This document shows positions 16,649-25,640 of a stretch of DNA of 64,000 bases, piece after piece. This stretch comes from Nocardia alba NBRC 108234 (lineage in GTDB: Bacteria > Actinomycetota > Actinomycetes > Mycobacteriales > Mycobacteriaceae). A program made the position numbers and the translations under genes. The stretch lies in NCBI RefSeq assembly GCF_001612665.1, contig NZ_BDAX01000033.1, positions 32,702-96,701 on the forward strand. The letters are read 5' to 3'. Below the pieces are notes generated by a model, which worked only from the letters and a program-made list of their open reading frames with translations, was not told the origin of the DNA and did no database searches. Position 1 is the first letter of the stretch. Every line of letters begins with the position of its first letter.

Positions 16649-17244
16649 GGCGCCGCCGCGAGATTCGCCGCCACACAGGCCTCCCACGTCGGAAGTATCC
16701 CAAGCGTCATGGCCTCGCGCAGTGTCGGTGCGGCGGCGTCCTTGTCCGAGCGAATCGGGTCGCGGGACAAATTCCAGGGAATACCGATCTCAGGATCGAG
16801 GGCGTCGATATCCAACATCGTGCCGTGGACATACTCCTGCGAACACAGGTAGAGCATCGCCGTGTCGTCGGCGAGTGCAGTGTAGGCGTGCCCGATCCCG
16901 GCCCCCATGAAGATTCCGGTACCCGACGCGGCATCCTGCCGAGTGACAGTGAACTTCCCGAATGTCGGCGAGCCGACCCGCAGATCGACAGCGACATCCA
17001 GGACCGCACCCCGCACACAGGTCACGAGCTTGTCCATACCAGGCGGCACGATCGTGGTGTGTATTCCGCGCAGTGTGTCCTTGTGCGAGGTCGTGACATT
17101 GACCTGCCGCACGTCGAACCGATGAGCCACCGCGCGCTCTAGTTCCTCTCGGCGCCACGCCTCGTGGAACCGACCACGTCGGTCGGGGATGGGCTCGGGG
17201 TGCAGGCGAACAACCCCAGCCAGTTCGGTCTCTTCGATACGCAT
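16645..17244 (-). CDS. dTDP-4-keto-6-deoxyhexose epimerase (RmlC-like)
   Basis: 199 residues from ATG 17244, with GAGGAG 7 bases upstream. The cupin shows RRGRFHEAWRREE, the catalytic-His segment DTLRGIHTT, and GIFMGAGIGHAYTAL, matching RmlC landmarks (LRGLH, GFAHGF). The C-terminus contains EIGIPWNLSRDP. The family inverts C-3 and/or C-5 of 4-keto-6-deoxy sugars and so determines a D or L series. Whether it is a 3,5- or only a 5- or 3-epimerase cannot be read from motifs alone. It is coupled by GTGA overlap to the ketoreductase. Confidence 0.85.
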   Translation of the reverse strand: MRIEETELAGVVRLHPEPIPDRRGRFHEAWRREELERAVAHRFDVRQVNVTTSHKDTLRGIHTTIVPPGMDKLVTCVRGAVLDVAVDLRVGSPTFGKFTVTRQDAASGTGIFMGAGIGHAYTALADDTAMLYLCSQEYVHGTMLDIDALDPEIGIPWNLSRDPIRSDKDAAAPTLREAMTLGILPTWEACVAANLAAAP

Positions 17245-17293
17245 TGCGAGTCTCCTCGGTCGAGCCACCAAGGGCGGGAGTTGTTGTCGTTGG

Positions 17294-18313
17294 TCATTCG
17301 GCGGGACGTAGGTCGACGAGTACCTGACCGCGGCAGCGTCCCGCCACCAGCTCCCGCAGCGCCTCCGGAGCGGCGCCCGGTCCTCCGCGAACGGCGGTGT
17401 AAGGGAAGGTGATGGTGCCGTCGCGCAGCCAATCGCCGAACCGCTCCTGCCACGCCCGCGCGGTGGCGGGGGCATAGGAAGTGCTGAAAGGCCGGATCTC
17501 CAACTCGTTCCTGATCGCGAATCCCAGCGGCAACATGGGATCACGCTGCGACAGCACACCGCACAGCGCGAGACGGGCACGAGGCGCGCTCGCCCGTATC
17601 GCGTCCTCGAGCTGAGGACCGCCCACATTGTCGAACACAACATCGACGCCGTCCGGGGCGAATTCCCGGAGGTGGTCGAACACGCGGCCGTCGTGGCGAT
17701 CGAACGCGGCGTCGAAACCGAGTTCTTCGGTCAACCAAGCGACCTTGTCGGCCGAACCGGCACTGCCGATGACCTTCTTCGCGCCACAAGCCCGGGCGAT
17801 CTGACCCGCGAGACTGCCCACCCCGCCCGCCGCGCTGGTGATGAATACGGTGTCGCCCGCACCCACCCGCGCCATCTCGACCATCCCGCGGTACGCGGTC
17901 GGTCCCTGGCTCAGAAAATACTCTGACGAAGGCAGCAGGCCACGCTCGAGCGCGGCGAACCCCGCGGCCGGTCCGGTCGCGTACTGCCGCCAACCCTGCC
18001 GGTGATATACCAGGTCACCCACCGCGAAGGCGTCGCTTCCCGTGGCCTCGACGGTGCCCACGGTGAGCGCCCACGGCACCCTGCCGATCTCGAAGCGCGG
18101 CATCGGCAGATCGCTGTTCGAGGTCTCGACAACAAGGTCGCGCATGGCGGCGGCCAGTAGCATCCACTCGTTGCGGACGAGGATCGCGCCCTCGTCCGGG
18201 TCGGGTACGTCGACCTCGACCACCTCGAAGGTGTCTTCGCGCAACATGTCGTCGGCCGGGCGGGACGCCAGACGCACCTCGACACCGGTGCGAACGATGG
18301 AACTGACACTCAT
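17294..18313 (-). CDS. NADP-dependent MDR oxidoreductase (LTB4DH/CurA-like)
   Basis: 339 residues with the medium-chain dehydrogenase/reductase fold. VFITSAAGGVGSLAGQIARA is the cofactor-binding motif, and DVVFDNVGG is characteristic of the prostaglandin reductase/CurA branch, which lacks structural zinc and reduces alkenal or enone double bonds. Its ATG overlaps the stop of the upstream acyltransferase gene (ATGA), so the two are translationally coupled. A tailoring enoyl reduction, or a trans-acting enoylreductase for the PKS, is plausible. Confidence 0.82.
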   Translation of the reverse strand: MSVSSIVRTGVEVRLASRPADDMLREDTFEVVEVDVPDPDEGAILVRNEWMLLAAAMRDLVVETSNSDLPMPRFEIGRVPWALTVGTVEATGSDAFAVGDLVYHRQGWRQYATGPAAGFAALERGLLPSSEYFLSQGPTAYRGMVEMARVGAGDTVFITSAAGGVGSLAGQIARACGAKKVIGSAGSADKVAWLTEELGFDAAFDRHDGRVFDHLREFAPDGVDVVFDNVGGPQLEDAIRASAPRARLALCGVLSQRDPMLPLGFAIRNELEIRPFSTSYAPATARAWQERFGDWLRDGTITFPYTAVRGGPGAAPEALRELVAGRCRGQVLVDLRPAE

Positions 18314-19374
18314 GCGGATCTCCGATCTATGGTGGTGCTATTTGTTGTCGGTCGCGGATCAATGAGCAGGTGACCTTCGACTCGCAGAGCGCGGGCCACG
18401 TCGTCGAGCGCGGCCAATGAAGCCTCCGGGCCATCGAGGTTCTCCGGCAGCATGGCGAACGCGAGCGAGCGGCGGGAACGGACCGCCGGGGTGCGATGGG
18501 CGAGCGAGGTGAGCGTGCGGCCCGGGCCCGCCTCGACCAGCAGCGCGTCACCGTGTTCGAGCAATGCCCGCAACGCAGGACCGAAGCGCACCGTCGACAT
18601 GACCTGACTGCCCCAGAAGGCGGGGTCGACGGCGTGCTCCTGGCTGAGGAGTCCGGCCGTATAACCCGACCACAGTCGGCCGTCGTGCGGTCGCAGTGAG
18701 ATCCGCGCCAGCGCGGCGGTGTTGGCGGCGGCAGCGGTGGCCATCGCTGGACTGTGGAATGGGCGGTTCGATCCGATGGCACGCACGGCGAAACCTGCCG
18801 CGCGCAAGACACCTACCGCCTCGGCGAGCGGGGCGGTGGGGCCCGCGAGCATGGTCTGCCGCGCCGCGTTCACTGCGGCCACCGCGACATCGCGCGGCAG
18901 CAAACCCTCGAGTTCGGCCGTCGACGCGGCCACCGCGATCATCCCACCCGCAGGCATATCCCCGGCGCGGCCGACACCACCCGCGACGAGGGCGGCGGCG
19001 GTGTCGAGATCGAACACACCGGTGAGCACCGCGGCCACCACCTCACCCGCGCTGTGGCCGAGCAGGGCGGCAGGTCGCACACCCCAACTCTCGACCACCT
19101 TCGCCATCGCGTGGTCGATCGCGAACAGCAGCGGCTGGGCACGACGGATGTCGTGGATATCCGTGCTCGCCTCCGTAGGGCGAATCCAATCCGCGTGCAC
19201 TTGTTCACCGAATGTGCCCCAGCGGATCAGCACGTCGTCCATAGCTGCGGTGAAGACGGGGTGGTGGCCGTAGAGGCCGAGGCCCATCCCCACGAATTGC
19301 GCGCCCTGGCCAGGCAACAGCAGCACGACGGGGCGCGGGGCGCGGGAGTTAAGAGATGTGGACGACTCGGACAC
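18310..19374 (-). CDS. Discrete acyltransferase (FabD/PKS AT-like)
   Basis: 354 residues. PGQGAQFVGMG opens the fold, GHSAGE contains the nucleophile S108, and NRPFHSP contains the substrate-pocket His207 at the position of HAFH (malonyl) or YASH (methylmalonyl); PFH looks more malonyl-like. The protein is a single AT domain with no carrier protein or ketosynthase. It could load a PKS in trans, serve a loading carrier protein, or act as an edited hydrolase. It opens the leftward operon and overlaps the MDR gene by ATGA. Confidence 0.85.
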   Translation of the reverse strand: MSESSTSLNSRAPRPVVLLLPGQGAQFVGMGLGLYGHHPVFTAAMDDVLIRWGTFGEQVHADWIRPTEASTDIHDIRRAQPLLFAIDHAMAKVVESWGVRPAALLGHSAGEVVAAVLTGVFDLDTAAALVAGGVGRAGDMPAGGMIAVAASTAELEGLLPRDVAVAAVNAARQTMLAGPTAPLAEAVGVLRAAGFAVRAIGSNRPFHSPAMATAAAANTAALARISLRPHDGRLWSGYTAGLLSQEHAVDPAFWGSQVMSTVRFGPALRALLEHGDALLVEAGPGRTLTSLAHRTPAVRSRRSLAFAMLPENLDGPEASLAALDDVARALRVEGHLLIDPRPTTNSTTIDRRSA

Positions 19375-19536
19375 GACGGTGTTCTCCTCGGGTCGGGGTC
19401 AGCTGACCGGGGTGGTACCGACCGACAAAACGCTCGGCGGCTGGAAGAACGCTCGACTCGGCCTGGACGCCCGGCGTGTCGCCGGTAGCCGAGTGAACGG
19501 GCGGGGTGGGCGGATCACCAGATCGCGGCAGTGCCA

Positions 19537-20373
19537 TCAGCGCCACGGGACCGCGACTACGTTGTAGTCGGTATCGGGCGTACGTGGACTGCGGAAACGA
19601 GCATTGGTCAGGTAGAGCGTGCCGTCGCGTTCGGCGACAGCGGTGGGAACGTCGAATCGCGGGTCGGTGATCATCGCGCGGACCTCGCCTCGACGCCCTG
19701 CGGCGTCGAGATCGACGACCGCTACCGCGTTCCGGAAGCCGAGTGCCACGAACAAGGTGTTGTCGCGGCGCGACAAACCGTCGCCGCCTGTCAGATCGCC
19801 GCGCAGTTCGACGCGTTCGGCCGCACCCGTGAACGGATCGACACGATGCAACGCTCCGGTGCCCGCGTGCAACAGCAACACATCGCCGTCATCGAGACCG
19901 GCGGCGATACCGCAGACGTTGTAACCATCGCCGTATTCGAGGGAATCCGGCAGCGGCACCACATCGACGTAATCGGCGGGCATACCGTCTTTCCCGAGCG
20001 GTAGCCGGTACAGCACCGGAACCCGAGCGTCGGTGAACACCGCTGCTGTCGGTGTCAGCGCGACGTCGGCGACGAGCGAGTCCGTCGCGGCGGCAACCCG
20101 CAGCCGGCGCAGTTGCGCGCCCGTGCCGATATCGACGACACGCACCTCACCAGAGAAGGCTCCCGCGACGAACAGTCTGCCTGAGGCGTCGAGAGCGAGT
20201 CCGCCCGCGGCGGTCCCCGTGGCGGAGGCGACGGTGCGCGAAGCACCGCAACGCAGGTCGAAGCCGAGCACACGACCGTCGGCGAGTGAGCTGACGAAAA
20301 TTTCCGGACCGGCACCGATGACGATGCTCTCGGGCGCGAAACCCGCTGGGAGGGCGAAAGTTCTAGCAGACAC
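19537..20373 (-). CDS. SMP-30/NHL-type beta-propeller protein
   Basis: 278 residues from GTG 20373, preceded by GAGAGGA at 7 bases. Repeated blade-like segments occur: IFVSSLADGRVLGFDLRCG, GRLFVAGAFSGEVRVVDIG, DVLLLHAGTGALHRVDPFTG and NTLFVALGFRNAVAVVDLDA. These fit a six-bladed propeller of the gluconolactonase/strictosidine-synthase-like superfamily. No signal peptide is seen. Related proteins are lactonases or ligand-binding; the role here is unknown. It lies upstream of the acyltransferase operon and is divergent from the glycosylase gene. Confidence 0.7.
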   Translation of the reverse strand: MSARTFALPAGFAPESIVIGAGPEIFVSSLADGRVLGFDLRCGASRTVASATGTAAGGLALDASGRLFVAGAFSGEVRVVDIGTGAQLRRLRVAAATDSLVADVALTPTAAVFTDARVPVLYRLPLGKDGMPADYVDVVPLPDSLEYGDGYNVCGIAAGLDDGDVLLLHAGTGALHRVDPFTGAAERVELRGDLTGGDGLSRRDNTLFVALGFRNAVAVVDLDAAGRRGEVRAMITDPRFDVPTAVAERDGTLYLTNARFRSPRTPDTDYNVVAVPWR

Positions 20374-20533
20374 GGGCAGGTCCTCTCGGCCGCGGGACGC
20401 ACGGTCGTCGGCATCGGTGAAATGATCGGTCCGCTTCTTCGGTCGGATTCCGGCAGGCCGGTGGACAATTCGCCTGTCGAGCATCGCTGTCAGTGCTGGA
20501 GATCCACTCGACTCGCCGTGGCAAGCTTGGCGT

Positions 20534-21619
20534 GTGACGACTCGGACCATCGACCTCCGTTCCCTCGGCCGCGCGACACTCGCTCGACAAGGTCTGCTCG
20601 AGCGGCGACCCGGTGCGGTCGAACCGGTGGTAGCAGCGGTCCTCGGACTCCAGTCACAGCTGCCCGACGCGCCCTACCTTGCCCTGGCGGCACGGCTGGA
20701 CGGGTTCGACTTCGCCCACCTCACCGGCGCGCTGAACGAACACACCGTGGTGCGTTCCACCCTGATGCGCGGAACATTGCACCTGGTCACCGCCGATGAT
20801 TTCCGCTGGCTGCGACCCACCGTCCAACCCGCGATCGAGCGGGTGTTCCGTTCCGGGTTCACCAAACGACTCGGTGGCGCCGATGTGGAGGCCGTCCTCA
20901 CCGCAGCGGACGAGTTGCTCGCCGAGCGGGCGCTGACGCATGCCGACCTCAAGGCCGCGCTGGGGGAGCGGTTCGGTCACGACGACCCCGCCGCACTCGC
21001 CTATACCGTGCAATACCGCCGAATGTTGGTGCATATGCCGCCCGCCGGGCAGTGGGCTCGCGGCGGCAGGGTGTACGCGAGACCAGCCGACAACGTGATC
21101 GGCACGCTGTCGAGCGCCGACCCTGTCGAATTGATCCGTCGACACCTGCGCGCGTTCGGTCCCGCGACCGCGCGGGACGTGCAGGCGTGGTCCGGACTCT
21201 CCGGGCTCGACGATATCGCGGCCCAGATGTCGGATGAGGTCGAATGGTTCGACGGTCCCGACGGACAGCGACTGCTCGATCTGTCGGGGCTCGCACGCCC
21301 CGACGCTGACGTACCCGCACCGGTGCGCTTACTTCCGGAATTCGATTCGCTGCTGCTCGCTCATCACGATCGCCGCCGAGTGATGACCGACGAGGTTCGG
21401 GCGCGGGTGTGCGTGGGGTCGGCGGTGGCCGCCACCGTCCTGGTCGACGGCGTGGTCGACGGGATATGGACCTGGGCCCGCCGCCGCGGCGGTATCGAGG
21501 TACGGCCGCTGCGCCGGTGGTCGAAAGCGGTGAGAGCCTGCGTCGAGGCCGAAGGAGCACGGCTGCTCGAGCTGGCGGGCACCCCACAGTACGACCTCAC
21601 GATCGGCGAGCCGGACTGA
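20534..21619 (+). CDS. AlkZ/YcaQ-like DNA glycosylase (HTH_42)
   Basis: 361 residues from GTG 20534. The tandem winged-helix family is recognised from VLGLQSQLPDAPYLALAARL, VVRSTLMRGTLHLVTADDF and VRLLPEFDSLLLAHHDRRR. Residues Q40-S41-Q42 form the Q-x-Q catalytic motif that, as I recall, marks the AlkZ-like branch, whereas YcaQ-like members have Q-x-D. AlkZ unhooks azinomycin-DNA crosslinks, and relatives protect producers of trioxacarcin and hedamycin. Set between deoxysugar genes and a UvrA-like gene, it is a candidate self-resistance enzyme. Housekeeping paralogues of this family are common in actinomycetes, so the assignment needs a phylogeny. Confidence 0.82.
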   Translation: MTTRTIDLRSLGRATLARQGLLERRPGAVEPVVAAVLGLQSQLPDAPYLALAARLDGFDFAHLTGALNEHTVVRSTLMRGTLHLVTADDFRWLRPTVQPAIERVFRSGFTKRLGGADVEAVLTAADELLAERALTHADLKAALGERFGHDDPAALAYTVQYRRMLVHMPPAGQWARGGRVYARPADNVIGTLSSADPVELIRRHLRAFGPATARDVQAWSGLSGLDDIAAQMSDEVEWFDGPDGQRLLDLSGLARPDADVPAPVRLLPEFDSLLLAHHDRRRVMTDEVRARVCVGSAVAATVLVDGVVDGIWTWARRRGGIEVRPLRRWSKAVRACVEAEGARLLELAGTPQYDLTIGEPD

Positions 21620-21969
21620 ACCTGGCCGACCGCGGGGATCCTTCGCGCCGGTTCCGGCTCGCTGCGGTTGGGCGCATCGGGCGGTGAGGTGAATATTGCT
21701 GTCGGCGTGACCTTTCCGATGCGGTCAACCGCTAACTCGCGGCACAATTCAGGACGAACCGCTCAATACGGATTCTCGTCCCGATGCTCGCTCACGTTGT
21801 GCCGGAACGTATTTCGAGTTCGGTCCACTGCAACTGTCAGTCGGCACCGGTACAGTCGACGCGGCGCCTCCATGCGAAGCGTCTTCCGAGTCGGCACCGA
21901 GTTCTCGGTCCGGCGATCTCACCTCACCACCGAACAGCGCAGCGGTACGCACCACCGAATGGAGAAACG
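21620..21969. other. Intergenic region before the UvrA-like gene
   Basis: About 350 bases without a convincing gene. The UvrA-like frame stays open through part of it, but the true start is fixed by GGAGAAA just before ATG 21970. It presumably contains that promoter. I see no clear palindrome or terminator. Confidence 0.5.
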
Positions 21970-24324
21970 ATGAGCACGGCACCGGAAGTGGAATCCGGAT
22001 CGTCGGTCGCCGAGGCCCACGATGCGATCCGGGTGGTCGGCGCGCGGGAGAACAACCTCAAAAATGTCAGCATCGAGATCCCGAAGCGACAGCTGACGGT
22101 ATTCACCGGCGTCTCCGGATCGGGGAAGAGCTCGCTGGTGTTCGACACGATCGCCGCTGAGTCGCAGCGACTGATCAACGAGACCTACACCGCCTTCGTC
22201 CAGCGATTCATGCCCGCGTTGGCGCGACCCGATGTCGAGGTCCTCGAAGGCCTGACCACCGCGATCATCGTCGACCAGCAGCGGATGGGTGGTGACCCGC
22301 GCTCGACGGTGGGCACCGCCACCGACGCCCACACGATGCTGCGTATCCTTTTCAGCCGACTCGGCGAGCCGCATATCGGTTCACCCCGAGCCTTTTCGTT
22401 CAACTCCCCGTCCGTCCGGACGGGCGGGACCACCGATGTCGACGATCAGGGTCACACCACATCCGGCGGCATGTGCCCGAAATGTGAGGGCCGCGGCACT
22501 GTCTCCACGATCGACCTCGCCCAGCTATACGACGACTCCAAATCCATCGCGGAAGGCGCGATCACCGTTCCAGGCTTCTCAGGGGGAGGCTGGAATGCCC
22601 GGCTCTACACCGGATCGGGCCTGTTCGACCCCAACAGACCGATCCGCGAATTCACCGAGCGGGAGCTACACGATCTTCTGTACCACGAGCCGACCAAAAT
22701 GAAGATCGACGGCGTCAACCACACCTACGAGGGTTTGGTCTCACGGGTTCAGAAGACATTCCTCACCAAGGACAAAGGGACCATGCAAGCGCATGCCCGT
22801 GCCTTCGTCGACCGTGCGGTCACTTTCACAACCTGCGCCGAATGCGAAGGCACCCGCCTCTCACTCGAGGCTCGGTCGTCCAAGATCAAAGGCGTCGACA
22901 TCGCGCAGGCCTGCGCGATGCAGATCAGCGATCTCGCGGAATGGGTGCGCGACCTGAACGAACCGACCACCGCTCCGCTGCTGATATCGTTGGGGCGCGC
23001 GCTGGACGCCTTCGTCGAGATCGGACTGGGCTACCTTTCGCTGGACCGGCAATCGGCGACGCTGTCCGGCGGTGAAGCGCAGCGCGTCAGGATGATTCGC
23101 CACCTCGGCTCCGCGCTCACCGACATCACCTACGTCTTCGACGAGCCGACCACCGGGCTGCATCCGCACGATATCCGGCGAATGAATGACCTGCTGCGGC
23201 GATTGCGGGACAAAGGCAACACCGTTCTGGTCGTGGAACACAAACCGGAGACCATCGCCATCGCCGACCACATCGTCGACCTCGGTCCGGGCTCGGGCAC
23301 GGCCGGTGGCTCGGTCTGCTTCGAAGGCACAGTGGCGGGTCTGCGAACCAGCGGAACGATCACCGGCCGCCACTTCGACGATCGCGCCGCCCTCAAGGAC
23401 ATCGTGCGAACGTCGTCCGGCACACTGGCGATCCGCGGCGCGTCCACACATAACCTGCGCGATGTCGACGTCGACATTCCACTGGGAGTGCTGTGTGTGG
23501 TCACCGGCGTCGCGGGCTCCGGCAAGAGTTCGCTCATCCACGGTTCAATCCCGGCGTCCGAGGGCATCGTATCGGTTGACCAGACCCCGATCCGCGGCTC
23601 CCAGCGCAGCAACCCCGCCACCTACACCGGACTGCTCGAACCGGTCCGCAAGGCGTTCGCCAAGGCCCACGGAGTCAAGCCCGCACTGTTCAGCGCCAAC
23701 TCCGAGGGCGCCTGCCCAGGCTGCAAGGGCACTGGTGTCATCAATACAGATCTGGAGATCATGGCCGGCGTCTCCGCCCCCTGTGAGGAGTGCGACGGCA
23801 GACGGTTTCAAGCATCGGTGCTGGAATACCGTCTCGGCGGCCGCAATATCAGCGAGGTGCTCGCACTGTCGGTGGACGAGGCGCGGGGGTTCTTCGCCAC
23901 GGGCGAATCGAAACTGCCCGCCGCGCGTGCCATAGTCGAGCGTCTCGCCGATGTCGGGCTCGGCTACCTGAGCCTCGGCCAGACTCTCACCACATTGTCC
24001 GGGGGTGAGCGACAGCGTTTGAAACTGGCCACGCACTTATCCGACAAGGGAGGGATCTACGTACTCGACGAACCGACCGCAGGCCTACATCTCGCCGATG
24101 TCGAACAATTGCTCGACCTGCTCGACCGCCTGCTCGACGCAGGCAAGTCGGTCATCGTCATCGAACACCATCAGGCCGTCATCGCCCACGCCGACTGGAT
24201 CATCGACCTGGGCCCTGGAGCTGGGCACGACGGCGGCCGCATAGTTTTCGAGGGCACCCCCGCCGATCTGGTGGCCAACGGTTCCACTCTCACAGGTAAA
24301 TATCTCGCGGATTATGTGGGCTGA
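21970..24324 (+). CDS. UvrA-like ABC ATPase, drug-resistance (DrrC) type
   Basis: 784 residues from ATG 21970, shorter than housekeeping UvrA (about 950). Two ABC cassettes are complete. Walker A motifs are GVSGSGKSS and GVAGSGKSS. Signatures are LSGGEAQRVRMI and LSGGERQRLKLA. Walker B segments end in FDEPTTGLHP and LDEPTAGLHL. Zn-finger CxxC pairs are at CPKCEGRG...CAECEG and CPGCKGTG...CEECDG. The short insertion domains match DrrC of daunorubicin producers and related resistance UvrA paralogues, thought to remove intercalated drug from DNA. It follows the AlkZ-like gene on the same strand. Confidence 0.9.
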   Translation: MSTAPEVESGSSVAEAHDAIRVVGARENNLKNVSIEIPKRQLTVFTGVSGSGKSSLVFDTIAAESQRLINETYTAFVQRFMPALARPDVEVLEGLTTAIIVDQQRMGGDPRSTVGTATDAHTMLRILFSRLGEPHIGSPRAFSFNSPSVRTGGTTDVDDQGHTTSGGMCPKCEGRGTVSTIDLAQLYDDSKSIAEGAITVPGFSGGGWNARLYTGSGLFDPNRPIREFTERELHDLLYHEPTKMKIDGVNHTYEGLVSRVQKTFLTKDKGTMQAHARAFVDRAVTFTTCAECEGTRLSLEARSSKIKGVDIAQACAMQISDLAEWVRDLNEPTTAPLLISLGRALDAFVEIGLGYLSLDRQSATLSGGEAQRVRMIRHLGSALTDITYVFDEPTTGLHPHDIRRMNDLLRRLRDKGNTVLVVEHKPETIAIADHIVDLGPGSGTAGGSVCFEGTVAGLRTSGTITGRHFDDRAALKDIVRTSSGTLAIRGASTHNLRDVDVDIPLGVLCVVTGVAGSGKSSLIHGSIPASEGIVSVDQTPIRGSQRSNPATYTGLLEPVRKAFAKAHGVKPALFSANSEGACPGCKGTGVINTDLEIMAGVSAPCEECDGRRFQASVLEYRLGGRNISEVLALSVDEARGFFATGESKLPAARAIVERLADVGLGYLSLGQTLTTLSGGERQRLKLATHLSDKGGIYVLDEPTAGLHLADVEQLLDLLDRLLDAGKSVIVIEHHQAVIAHADWIIDLGPGAGHDGGRIVFEGTPADLVANGSTLTGKYLADYVG

Positions 24325-24350
24325 GTGGGCCCCGCCGGGACTCGCGAGCA

Positions 24351-24386
24351 GACCTTCACCCGGCTCGACGCGGCCGGGTGAAGGTC
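24351..24386. terminator. Bidirectional hairpin terminator
   Basis: Perfect 14-bp arms GACCTTCACCCGGC and GCCGGGTGAAGGTC with loop TCGACGCG. It lies between the rightward UvrA-like gene and the leftward epoxide hydrolase gene, so it can end both transcripts. Confidence 0.85.
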
Positions 24387-24433
24387 GTCACAAGCGCAGG
24401 TCCGGCCCGCGAGGCAGGCCAGACCGCCAGTAC

Positions 24434-25579
24434 CTACCTACCTACCGACCGGAAGAATGTGCGCATATCGGTGACGAGCTCAGCAGGAGCCTGCAAAGAG
24501 GCGAAATGGCCGCCCACCTCGTACTCGTGCCAGCGGACGACAATGTTGGCCATCTCCGCCAATCCTCGGACGGCATGGTCACCCCGGAAGTGCGCGACAG
24601 CGGTCGGCACGCCCGACGGCGCCGGCTTTTTACCCCACGCCTTCCCGGACTCCCGGTAGATCCGAGCAGCGGAACCGGCGGTGCCGGTCAACCAGTATGT
24701 GGTGACGTTGGTGAGGATGACGTCGCGATCGATGGGTGTCTGTTCGGTGGCCGTCGGATCCCAGTCGACGAACCACTCCAGGTTCCAGGCCAGCTGGCCT
24801 GCCGGGGAGTCGTTGAGGGCGTAGGCGAGGGTCTGGGGGCGCAAGGCCATCTGAGTGGCGTAGCCGTTGTGTCCGTACCACCATTGCTGGTTCTCGACCG
24901 CCTTGGCGCGATCGGTCTCCGACAACTCGGAGAGTTCCTCGCCGGAGCAGGTCGCGGCACTGGCGAGCGCGTTAACGTGAACGCCGATGGTGTTGTCGGG
25001 TGCGACCCGCCCCAACTCCGGTGAGATGAGACTGCCGTAGTCGCCGCCCTGCGCGCCGTAGCGCTCGTAGCCGAGCCGACTCATCAGCTCCGCCCAGGCC
25101 CGCGCGATCCGCGGCACGTCCCAGCCGGTGTCGTGGGTCGGGCCGGAGAACCCGAATCCCGGCACCGAGGGCGCTACCACGTGGAACGCGTCGGACGGCT
25201 CCCCGCCGTGTGCTCGCGGGTCGGTCAACGGGCCGAGGATGTCGAGGAAGTCGGCCGGTGTGCTGGGCCAGCCGTGAGTGAGGATCAGCGGTGTCGCATC
25301 CGGCTCGGGTGAACGGACGTGCAGGAAATGCACGGTCTGACCATCGATCTCGGTGGTGAACTGGGCGATCTTGTTCAGTTGGGCCTCGTGTTCGCGCCAG
25401 TCGTAGCTGGTGCGCCAGTACTCGACCAGGTCGACGAGGTAGTCCAGGTCGACCCCGTAGGACCAGCCGACACCCGGCAGCGCGTCGGGCCACCGTGTAC
25501 GACCTAGCCGGTCGTTCAACTCATCGAGGTCGGCCTGCGCAATATCGATGCGGAAGGGGATGATCGCGGATGATGTCAT
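24434..25579 (-). CDS. Epoxide hydrolase (EHN domain, alpha/beta hydrolase)
   Basis: 381 residues from ATG 25579. Residues 1-110 form the N-terminal EHN domain (IPFRIDIAQADLDELNDRL, WPDALPGVGWSYG). The hydrolase core has the oxyanion region LTHGWPSTPADF, nucleophile GGDYGS and catalytic His GGHFASLQAP. Microsomal-type epoxide hydrolases with this layout open epoxides to diols. It is divergent from a WYL regulator across 61 bp. The enzyme could detoxify or process an epoxide of the cluster product, but isolated epoxide hydrolase-regulator pairs are common in actinomycetes, so cluster membership is uncertain. Confidence 0.9.
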   Translation of the reverse strand: MTSSAIIPFRIDIAQADLDELNDRLGRTRWPDALPGVGWSYGVDLDYLVDLVEYWRTSYDWREHEAQLNKIAQFTTEIDGQTVHFLHVRSPEPDATPLILTHGWPSTPADFLDILGPLTDPRAHGGEPSDAFHVVAPSVPGFGFSGPTHDTGWDVPRIARAWAELMSRLGYERYGAQGGDYGSLISPELGRVAPDNTIGVHVNALASAATCSGEELSELSETDRAKAVENQQWWYGHNGYATQMALRPQTLAYALNDSPAGQLAWNLEWFVDWDPTATEQTPIDRDVILTNVTTYWLTGTAGSAARIYRESGKAWGKKPAPSGVPTAVAHFRGDHAVRGLAEMANIVVRWHEYEVGGHFASLQAPAELVTDMRTFFRSVGR

Positions 25580-25640
25580 AGGTGAGAGTTTCCCCGGGAG
25601 TAGGACAGATTCGGTCCTCCACGTGCAGGATGATGAATTA

